From NCBI GenBank assembly GCA_009926295.1, contig RFPF01000048.1:1-15435 (forward strand): a DNA stretch of 15,435 nt, given 5' to 3'. The position numbers and the translations under genes are program-made. This document shows positions 7,154 through 13,391 of the stretch, piece by piece. This stretch comes from Planctomycetia bacterium. GTDB lineage: Bacteria; Planctomycetota; Planctomycetia; Pirellulales; UBA1268. The notes below the pieces were generated by a model. The model searched no databases. It had not been told where the DNA came from and saw nothing but the letters and a program-made list of their open reading frames with translations. Within the stretch, counting starts at the first letter, position 1. Each line of letters begins with the position of its first letter.

Positions 7154-7226
7154 CTGAGATCGCTCGTCCCCGGCTTCGCGGCGAGGTCTGCCGGCCGGTT
7201 CAGTCACTTCAACGACGAGAGTTTGA

Positions 7227-7506
7227 GGACGCGCTTGTCGATATGCCCGGACCGTCTGGGCCCGGGCCGCCGGCATCGACGACAGCCTGATCGACACATC
7301 GATGGTGGACTACGAAAACCTTTTCCCGGCCCGCTACGCCGATCCCGCCACGAGCGACCTCGACGTCTCATCGTGGATGAACCCGGTCACGCTGCAGTTG
7401 CGATCAGTACCGAACCCGGGCACGGTTCGCGACGGACCTGGGCTACGACGCCGTTGAATCGCAACGAGGATCATGGGCCGACCGTATCGCGTGCCTCAAT
7501 CCATGA
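7227..7506 (+). pseudogene. Decayed remnant of an unidentified gene
   Basis: One frame, open from 7227 to a TGA at 7455-7457, reads GIDDSLIDTSMVDYENLFPA, RYADPATSDLDVSSWMNP, then VTLQ. From about 7395 the next frame takes over with CDQYRTRARFATDLGYDAVE, SQRGSWADRIACLNP and a TGA at 7504-7506. Both pieces look like real protein: mixed composition, with none of the Arg/Ser/Pro bias of shadow frames. They join if one base is lost or gained near 7395. No proper start or ribosome site is seen. The second piece (DQYxxTRxxA..LGYDAVxSQR) faintly resembles the end of RES-domain proteins; that is a guess. It lies just upstream of the VapBC pair, a usual place for toxin-antitoxin debris. Confidence 0.35.
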
Positions 7507-7544
7507 AATCCGCGGCCGTGCGCCACGCATTGCCTGAGGAAGAG

Positions 7545-7573
7545 TTGCCCTGGCTGCAGCGATCGATTATCAT
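7545..7573 (+). promoter_or_regulatory. Putative sigma-70-type promoter of vapBC
   Basis: TTGCCC (7545-7550), a 17-base spacer and TATCAT (7568-7573) match the expected layout, with the predicted RNA start about 30 bases before the VapB ATG at 7611. VapBC operons usually repress their own promoter by VapB binding nearby. Confidence 0.5.
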
Positions 7574-7598
7574 TTGGTCATACCGGTTTTTGATCGAT

Positions 7599-7602
7599 GG
7601 AG
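7599..7602 (+). promoter_or_regulatory. Ribosome binding site that sets the VapB start
   Basis: GGAG lies 8 bases before ATG 7611. The frame is open upstream to an ATG at 7473, but that start has no such site and would add residues unlike the family. Confidence 0.55.
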
Positions 7603-7610
7603 CTTTTGTC

Positions 7611-7817
7611 ATGCACGAGGTCACGATTTCGCCCAAATTTCAGGTCGTGATTCCCCGCGTCGTGCGGGAACGGCTGGGTCTGCGGCCGGGCCAAAAACTG
7701 CAGGTCATCGAGCATGCAGGACGGGTCGAATTTGTGCCAGAACGCAACATCCGCGAGTTGAAGGGGTTTGTGAAGGGAATCAAAACGGACTTCGTGCGGG
7801 AAGGTGACCGCCTGTGA
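7611..7817 (+). CDS. vapB: VapB-type antitoxin, AbrB/MazE (SpoVT-AbrB) fold
   Basis: A 68-residue DNA-binding antitoxin. Residues 1-47 form the swapped-hairpin AbrB/MazE domain: VTISPKFQVVIPRVVRERLG, then LRPGQKLQVIEHAGRVEFVP. The Lys/Phe-Gln-Val-Val-Ile-Pro core is the family hallmark. The C-terminal tail, rich in Lys/Arg/Phe (GFVKGIKTDFVREGDRL), is the part that in this family wraps the toxin. The start at 7611 is chosen from the GGAG at 7599 and because the domain begins right there. Its stop overlaps the toxin's GTG by four bases (GTGA), so the two are translationally coupled. As a VapB it should neutralise the VapC ribonuclease and repress the operon; this role is inferred from the family. 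Confidence 0.85.
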   Translation: MHEVTISPKFQVVIPRVVRERLGLRPGQKLQVIEHAGRVEFVPERNIRELKGFVKGIKTDFVREGDRL

Positions 7818-8188
7818 ACGTGGTCGATTCGTCGGGCTGGCTGGACTACTTCGTCGGTGGACGCCATGCCCGAACGCTCGAACCGGTGCTCGAAGACATT
7901 GAGTCGCTCATCGTGCCGGCGGTCTCTGTCTATGAAGTGTTCAAGGTCCTTCTCCGCGAGGCCGGCGAAGAGGCCGCCATTCAGGGCGTGGCAGCCATGC
8001 AGCGCGGCCGCCTCGTTGATCTCACGGCACAGCGGGCCCTGGATGCTGCGGCGTTGAGCCTACGCCATTCGCTTCCCATGGCCGACGGCATCATTCTTGC
8101 AGCCGCGCGAGAGTCCAACGCGACCATCTGGACGCTCGACGAGCACTTCAAAAACCTCGACAACGTACGTTACTTTCCAAAGAAGTGA
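7814..8188 (+). CDS. vapC: VapC-type toxin, PIN-domain ribonuclease
   Basis: A 124-residue PIN-domain protein, a Mg-dependent RNase that in this family cuts specific RNAs when freed from its antitoxin. All four acidic residues of the active site are in place: Asp5 (NVVDSSGWLDYF), Glu41 (VYEVFK), Asp91 (MADGIILAAA) and Asp109 (TLDEHF). The length is normal for VapC and no damage is seen, so it is probably functional. It starts with GTG overlapping the VapB stop by four bases. It converges on the tandem propeller gene, which ends 40 bases away, and I see no terminator between them. The RNA target cannot be predicted from sequence. Confidence 0.88.
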   Translation: MNVVDSSGWLDYFVGGRHARTLEPVLEDIESLIVPAVSVYEVFKVLLREAGEEAAIQGVAAMQRGRLVDLTAQRALDAAALSLRHSLPMADGIILAAARESNATIWTLDEHFKNLDNVRYFPKK

Positions 8189-8228
8189 CGCAGCGCACGG
8201 AATAGAGTTCGCATCGCTCTCGTTCAGG

Positions 8229-10583
8229 TCAGTCATCGAGCGCGTCGATCGGAATGACCGCAAGCTCATTCGCGGCGTGGCTTTTCTGCGTGTAGCCCAC
8301 GTAGAGTTTGCCGTCGTGCTCGACGGCGTAGGGGTAGCTCATGTCGGCCTTGGGGTGCGACACACCGGGCGTCGCGTCGCAGACCGAGTCGCGGATCGAA
8401 TAGATCGTGCTGAAACGCGTGTCGCCCGGCCGGCTCACGGCGATCGTGAGTGGCGACCGCCGGCCGCCCGAGTCGGCCGTCGTCGTGCACACGAGATACC
8501 GCTGGCCGGTGCTGAGGGTGCCGGCATAGGGCTTGCTCGTGGCCATCGGCAGGTTCGACGCCGTGGCCGGCGTCCAGGTGCGGCCGGCATCGTCGCTCGT
8601 GGAGACGAGCGCGAGCGGCTTCGCACCGTAGCGGGCGATGTTCGTGAGCTTTTTGCCCTCGACGATCACGGTCGATTCGCCCCACAGGTTTTGCCGGTGC
8701 TCAGGGGCGGGCGGGATCACGACCAGATCCCACTTCGTGAAGTCGTCGCCGTGGCTGATCGCCACCGCCGGCGGGTTTCCCGCGACCCCGTATCCCTTCG
8801 CCGCCCGGAAGCCGGCCATCACCCAGTTGCCGTCGGCCATGCGCTGCGGTTCCTGCATCGCCCAGAAACCGTCGCCGACCACCACGCCTCGCGGCTCCCA
8901 GCGGCCCGTCGCCTCGTCGAGCACGTAGGCCCTCGTGTGGGTCCGCTCGAAACGCCCGTGGAACGCGCCCGTGAAGGCCCACAGCCTGCCGCCTTGCGAA
9001 AGGAAGACGCCGTGACTGACGCCCAGATCCCCTTCCCCGGCGTCCATCACGACGGCCGGTCCCCAGGTCTTGCCGCCGTCGTCGCTGACGCGAGCATGGG
9101 CCTCCTCGGTGGGCGTGTTTTCGTCTCCCTTGTTGAAGCCATACGACGCGTAGAGCCGGCCCTCGTGCCAGCAGAGCCCGACGCCGAGCGTCCACCGGCA
9201 GCCGTCCACGTCGGGCCTTCGGGGCTTGATCACGTGAAATTCGACGCCCCGCACCTGCGGAAGGTCGGAGGCTTTCGGCAGCGGCACTCCCGGGTCCCAG
9301 AGCGCAGGCACCCCATCCACGGCGCTCGTCTTCTCGACCCCGTCGCGGTGCATTCCGTGCTGCCGGCTTTTGACGAGCTTCTTGAGAGCGGCATCGCCAC
9401 TCACGAGCCTGCCAGCCAGGACGTCGTCGTCGCGGAAGCGGGCGAACAGGATCTCGGCGGCGCCGTAGCGGTCGCGGTCGTAGTGCACGTAGATGTCGCC
9501 GTTGGGCGCCTGGGCGATGTCGGGATAGGAGACGCCGGCACGTTCGTCGAGCAGCAGCCCCTTGGACCATGTCTTTCCGTCGTCGGAGGAGAGAAACGCG
9601 GTGAGCTCCTTGCGGACACCCCCGTCCTGCGACCCCTTCCGCTCCGGCGGCGCACGCAAATCCTGCCCATGCTTGACGAGCAGGAGATTGCCCGACTGGA
9701 GCCGGCGGAACACGGCCTTGCTGTTGACGTGCGGGAAGAAGGTCGCCTGCGGTGTCCAGGTCGCACCGCCGTCGCTTGAAAAACTCTGAAAGGCCTCCCT
9801 CATGCCCCGCGAGAGCATCCAGAGCCGGCCGTCGGCCAGCTCGACCACCGAGTGCTCGTTGAAGCAACTGTCCTTGAAGATGATGCCGCCACGAAATCGC
9901 CAGCTCGCCCCCTCGTCGTCGGAGACGAAGACATTCGCCCCCCGCACGGCGTCGAGTTCGTGGTAGCGGTCGGCGAAGGGCTTGTCGATGTGCCAGCGCT
10001 CCCAGAGCGACACGGGAAGGATCCACTCGCCGTTTTTCCGCACGATCGGCTTGTTGAGCGACGCCCCGAAGCCGATGAAGACAGGCTCGGTCCAGACAGG
10101 CTTCTCCGCATCGGGATCGTCGCAGCGGACAAACCAGTTGCTGCAACTGCCGTCGAACATGCCGACGGATTGATGGAAAAAGAGCCAGAGCCGGCCCTTG
10201 GGGTCGCACCAAAACGACCCCAGCCGCGTGCCCATGTCCAGGCCGTGGGCTCGCGGGTCGATCACGAACACCGGATCCCGCCAGGACTCTCCGCCGTCGT
10301 CGCTGTAGCTTGCGAGCAGGTAGGCCACGGGCCCGTCCTGTCCGCCGGCCCAGCAGGTCCAGAGGCGGCCCTTCCGGGTGCTCTCCATGCTCGCCGCCAT
10401 CGCAAACGGCAGATACTTCTCGGCGTAGGCCGGGAACGGGTCGAGGATGAGCGTGGGCGCGACGTGGATGCTGTTGAGCAGTTCCTGAGTGACCTTCGGG
10501 ACCGGCGCCGGCGGATCGGCGGCGTGTGTCGCAGCCGGCGAAGCCATCAGCGCGACTCCGACCCAGAGACTGAAGGTTCTCAT
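8229..10583 (-). CDS. Tandem sialidase-like Asp-box (BNR) protein
   Basis: A 784-residue exported protein with two propeller regions. Signal peptide 1-22 (LWVGVALMASPAATHAA). The first region (about 50-405) has Asp boxes at 94-101, 221-228, 269-276 and 332-339, and the blocks SGNLLLVKHG (297-306) and LDERAGVSYPD (345-355); it is a clear paralogue of the 530-residue protein at 3401-4993. The second region (about 440-784) has Asp boxes at 500-507 and 663-670. The F/Y-R-I-P motif of GH33 sialidases is absent; the matching place reads LPFAMAASM (58-66). I therefore call it sialidase-like only. The start at 10583 is chosen because it overlaps the sulfatase stop (ATGA), has GGAAG 8 bases upstream and begins the signal peptide directly; a GTG/ATG 30 bases upstream would put charged residues in front. 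Confidence 0.82.
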   Translation of the reverse strand: MRTFSLWVGVALMASPAATHAADPPAPVPKVTQELLNSIHVAPTLILDPFPAYAEKYLPFAMAASMESTRKGRLWTCWAGGQDGPVAYLLASYSDDGGESWRDPVFVIDPRAHGLDMGTRLGSFWCDPKGRLWLFFHQSVGMFDGSCSNWFVRCDDPDAEKPVWTEPVFIGFGASLNKPIVRKNGEWILPVSLWERWHIDKPFADRYHELDAVRGANVFVSDDEGASWRFRGGIIFKDSCFNEHSVVELADGRLWMLSRGMREAFQSFSSDGGATWTPQATFFPHVNSKAVFRRLQSGNLLLVKHGQDLRAPPERKGSQDGGVRKELTAFLSSDDGKTWSKGLLLDERAGVSYPDIAQAPNGDIYVHYDRDRYGAAEILFARFRDDDVLAGRLVSGDAALKKLVKSRQHGMHRDGVEKTSAVDGVPALWDPGVPLPKASDLPQVRGVEFHVIKPRRPDVDGCRWTLGVGLCWHEGRLYASYGFNKGDENTPTEEAHARVSDDGGKTWGPAVVMDAGEGDLGVSHGVFLSQGGRLWAFTGAFHGRFERTHTRAYVLDEATGRWEPRGVVVGDGFWAMQEPQRMADGNWVMAGFRAAKGYGVAGNPPAVAISHGDDFTKWDLVVIPPAPEHRQNLWGESTVIVEGKKLTNIARYGAKPLALVSTSDDAGRTWTPATASNLPMATSKPYAGTLSTGQRYLVCTTTADSGGRRSPLTIAVSRPGDTRFSTIYSIRDSVCDATPGVSHPKADMSYPYAVEHDGKLYVGYTQKSHAANELAVIPIDALDD

Positions 10584-12082
10584 GACTTGTTCTTCCGCGT
10601 CTGCTTGAGCCATTCGTCGCGGCTGTTGAAGAGCGGCCGGCTCGGATCGTATTCGGGGTTCGGGGTGACGTCCTTGGCTCCGGATTCCTTCATCCAGGCC
10701 TCCATGAGCCCCTTCAGCTCCGTGACCTTCTCTGGATGACGGTCGGCGAGGTTCTCCCGCTCGCTGGGGTCGGCCTCGAGGTCGAAGAGCTCGATGAGCG
10801 GTTCGGGCACGTACCGGAGCGACGTCGGCGTGATCCTGCCCCCGTCGATCTCGATGTGGTCATAGGGATGCCAGACGAGCTTGTAACGCCCTTGGATCAC
10901 CGCCCGCACCGGCGTCGTGGCGAACTCGGCGAGGTAGTGTGGATAGCTCGCGTAGAGCGTCCGATCCTGGAGCGTGCCGCCGGCGAAGAGCGGCAGCAGG
11001 CTCACGCCGTCGAGCGGCCAGTCGGAAGGAATCGCCGCGCCGGCCACGGCGCAGAGCGTGGGGGGGAAGTCGGCGAAATGCACCGGCACGTCGCAGCGGG
11101 TCTTGGCCGCGATGTGGCCTGGCCAGCGCACGAACAGCGGCACGCGGATGCCGCCCTCGTAGAGCGTGCCCTTGCCGAGGCGAAACGGCTTGTTGGCGAC
11201 GTTGACGTTCGCCTTGCCCACGCCGCCGTTGTCGCTCGTGAAGACGACGAGCGTGTCGTCGGCGAGATTCAGCTCGTCGAGCACCGCAAGGATGCGGCCG
11301 ACGGAGAGGTCCACGTATTCGAGACTCGCGAGCATGTCGGGATCCATGCCGGCATCCTTGCCTGCCAGCTTTTGCTTCCAGCGCATCCGGTCCTCGGTCG
11401 GCACGACATGGCCGCCGTGGACGGCGACGAGGGGGATGTAGAGAAAAAACGGCTGGTCGCGGCTGTCGCGGATGAACTGCACGGCGTCGTCCGTGAAGTG
11501 CTGCGTGTCGCGGTAGGGCCGGCTGCGATCGGGGGCGTCGGTGCAGACGTCGAAGCCATATCGCCGGGCCGCCTTCGGCGTGATCGTGTTGGCGGGCAGG
11601 TGCCACTTCCCGGTGATCGCGGTGCGATACCCCGCAGCCTTGAGCGCCTGCACGAGCGAAAAGCCGCCCGGCTGCACCGGGTCAGGCAATCGCGCCGAGG
11701 TTACGGCGTCGTCGATCTCGTGGCCCGGCTTGCCCTCTGGAGGCGGCAGCAGCGACTCCCGCATGCGCGCGTAGGGATGCACGCCCGGAGCGTTGTCGGT
11801 GCGGCCGTGCCGCCCGGAAAACTGCCCTGTCATGAGCGTGGCCCGGCTTGGCCCGCACACCGGCTCGCTGTAGGCCCGCGAGAAAAACATCCCCTCGCGG
11901 GCGATCCGGTCGATGTGCGGCGTCGCCAGGAGCGTGTTCCCCGTGACGCTCGGGCCGGCGTAGGGCATGTCATCCACAAGGATGAACACGATGTTGGGCT
12001 TGCGAGCCACGCGCTCGGCAGCGGATGCCGTGGCCAGAAACGGGATCAGCAGGGCGGCGAGAAGGAAACCGATGCGTGTCAT
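10580..12082 (-). CDS. Secreted type I (S1) sulfatase
   Basis: A 500-residue sulfatase. Signal peptide 1-22 (IGFLLAALLIPFLATASA). Metal-site Asp37-Asp38 lie in LVDDMPYAG. CGPSR at 76-80 is the formylglycine motif, with Cys76 to be oxidised by a formylglycine-generating enzyme. GKWHLPAN (Lys159, His161), TSDNGGVGK and LYEGGIRVPLFVRWPG complete the active site. The start at 12082 is chosen over 12157 because AAGGA lies 9 bases upstream and the signal peptide begins there. Its stop overlaps the ATG of the tandem propeller gene, so both are made together. It is only distantly similar to the sulfatase at 1978-3384 and so probably acts on a different sulfate position; that is inference. The divergent neighbour is the DUF1559 gene, with a shared intergenic region of 187 bases. 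Confidence 0.9.
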   Translation of the reverse strand: MTRIGFLLAALLIPFLATASAAERVARKPNIVFILVDDMPYAGPSVTGNTLLATPHIDRIAREGMFFSRAYSEPVCGPSRATLMTGQFSGRHGRTDNAPGVHPYARMRESLLPPPEGKPGHEIDDAVTSARLPDPVQPGGFSLVQALKAAGYRTAITGKWHLPANTITPKAARRYGFDVCTDAPDRSRPYRDTQHFTDDAVQFIRDSRDQPFFLYIPLVAVHGGHVVPTEDRMRWKQKLAGKDAGMDPDMLASLEYVDLSVGRILAVLDELNLADDTLVVFTSDNGGVGKANVNVANKPFRLGKGTLYEGGIRVPLFVRWPGHIAAKTRCDVPVHFADFPPTLCAVAGAAIPSDWPLDGVSLLPLFAGGTLQDRTLYASYPHYLAEFATTPVRAVIQGRYKLVWHPYDHIEIDGGRITPTSLRYVPEPLIELFDLEADPSERENLADRHPEKVTELKGLMEAWMKESGAKDVTPNPEYDPSRPLFNSRDEWLKQTRKNKS

Positions 12083-12091
12083 CGCGACAGA

Positions 12092-12096
12092 TCCTT
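12092..12096 (-). promoter_or_regulatory. Ribosome binding site that sets the sulfatase start
   Basis: On the minus strand AAGGA lies 9 bases before ATG 12082, whose product starts directly with a signal peptide. An ATG 75 bases further upstream is in frame but would add a polar leader. Confidence 0.5.
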
Positions 12097-12198
12097 GGTG
12101 GCGCGGACAATCACGATCGAAGGCTGTTCCTGTCGGTTGCGGCTCGCCAGCAGACAATCCTGCTCATGATACCCGTGTGGGCTCGAGACCTGCTGTGA

Positions 12199-12225
12199 TT
12201 GAGTACTCTTTCTCTGATGTATCAT
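12199..12225 (+). promoter_or_regulatory. Putative promoter of the DUF1559 gene
   Basis: TTGAGT (12199-12204), a 15-base spacer and TATCAT (12220-12225) lie 44 bases before ATG 12270. The core GATGTATCA matches the minus-strand element at 7127-7153 with equal distance to TTG. On the opposite strand a further TATCAT (12166-12171) may serve the divergent sulfatase. Confidence 0.35.
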
Positions 12226-12269
12226 GGTTGGATTCGGTCTCCGCGTAAAGGGATCAGGGAACGCTCACC

Positions 12270-12862
12270 ATGCGACCACGCACTCAACTTTGCAGCGGCC
12301 TCACGCTCGTGGAGCTGCTCGTGGTGATCGCGATCATCGGCGTACTCGTCGCGCTGTTGTTGCCGGCCGTGCAGGCTGCCCGCGAGTCTGCCCGGCGGTC
12401 GGCGTGCTCCAACAAGGTGAAACAGCTTGGCCTCGCATACCTCACCTGCCATGACGCCTCCAGGCGGGTGCCGCGGGCCCACCACGGGTCGGGGCTCAAC
12501 GATTCCGGTGGCACCGCCCTGAGCGGGATCACCCCGCGCGGAACTGCCTTCTGGGAGCTGATGCCCTTTTTCGAACAGGCCGACATCCACACGCGCGCTG
12601 GTGGTGATCTTTACTACGGAACGTCGGCTCCCCGGCCATACTCGCGGAGTATTCCCGGACTGGTATGTGCCACGGATTCTCGCGCTACTGCCTACAGCGG
12701 CAACTGGATCTACACGAACTATGCCATCAACTTTCAAGTCGCCGGCAGGCCATCCATTTAGATACGATGACGGCAGGCTTGGCCGACGGGAGCGTTCGCG
12801 CGATCGCTGCGGGCATTGATGGTGACACGTGGTGGTCGCTGCACCACCGAATCAGGGCGTAG
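12270..12862 (+). pseudogene. DUF1559 pseudopilin-like gene with internal deletion
   Basis: The reading frame from 12270 gives 163 residues to a TAG at 12759-12761. It starts with a type IV pilin-like leader: LTLVELLVVIAIIGVLVALL, then LPAVQAARESARRSACSNKV. The pilin-type Glu follows LTLV, and this is the standard start of planctomycete DUF1559 proteins. Full-length members are about 300 or more residues and end with 'ADGSVRF...TWW'. That end is present but in another frame: TAGLADGSVRAIAAG and IDGDTWWSLHHRIRA, ending at 12862. The central 120-150 residues, including the usual 'DGTSNT' region, are missing. So a deletion plus frame change removed the middle near 12750-12770, where CGGCAGGC occurs twice (12743-12750 and 12771-12778). 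A truncated product may still be made, but normal function is unlikely. Confidence 0.75.
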
Positions 12863-12878
12863 TATCGGGCGACTTCTG

Positions 12879-13313
12879 ATGGGTTTTCAGCCGTCTCCAC
12901 CCGAGTTGATGTCCATCTGTCTCCTCGCGGTGTGCGCTGTCGGATGCACCGAGCACGTCCGCGTCACGGGTACGGTGACGTTCGACGACAAATCGCTGCC
13001 GGCGGGGCGTGTGACGTTCCTCTGCGACGGCGGGTAGCGACCGGCGATCAGCAGCCCCATCAGCGCCGACGGCGCGTACGAAATTCCTGACCCGTCGATA
13101 GGTCGGGCGAGGGTGTCGGTTGAAACCTTCCAGCCGCAGCCGAGGCCGGAATCGGGCGTCGATCCGCAGACGGGCATCGACAACTCGATCGGCTGGGAGG
13201 ACACGGGGCCCTACGTGCCGATTCCCAAGCGGTACGGCTCGCCGAAAACGTCGGGGATCGAATGCACGATCAAGCCCGGCGAGCAGACGTTCGACATCCG
13301 GCTCTCGCGCTGA
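12879..13313 (+). pseudogene. Small lipoprotein gene interrupted by an in-frame TAG
   Basis: One frame runs from ATG 12879 (or 12909) to the stop at 13313, broken only by TAG at 13035-13037. Before the stop: a lipoprotein-type signal MSICLLAVCAVGC, then VRVTGTVTFDDKSLPAGRVT, a carboxypeptidase-regulatory-like (transthyretin-like) start. After the stop, in the same frame: RPAISSPISADGAYEIPDPS, IGRARVSVETFQPQP, GWEDTGPYVPIPKRYGSPKT and SGIECTIKPGEQTFDIRLSR. These match the usual ending of the small lipoproteins that accompany DUF1559 genes in planctomycetes. The full product would be about 144 residues. A single base change explains the stop. No suppressor or recoding signal is visible, so loss of function is the simplest reading. 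Its DUF1559 neighbour is also broken. Confidence 0.7.
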
Positions 13314-13391
13314 GCGGCCGCGCATCGTGCCGCGTCGTACGGCTGAATGAATTGATTTCAACGAGCATGGGAGGCTCGCCCGGCCGCTTTC

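Noticed and set aside
5072..7290. Long plus-strand ORFs opposite the beta-helix gene
   Set aside because: Antisense shadows. The beta-helix motifs are on the minus strand, in two frames that join naturally.
8097..9779. Plus-strand ORF of 560 codons overlapping vapC and the tandem propeller gene
   Set aside because: Same reason: the opposite frame has strong motifs, while this one has an Arg/His/Pro/Val-biased shadow composition.
10736..12169. Plus-strand ORF of 477 codons opposite the second sulfatase
   Set aside because: Shadow of the sulfatase codons; no signal peptide, ribosome site or domain is seen.
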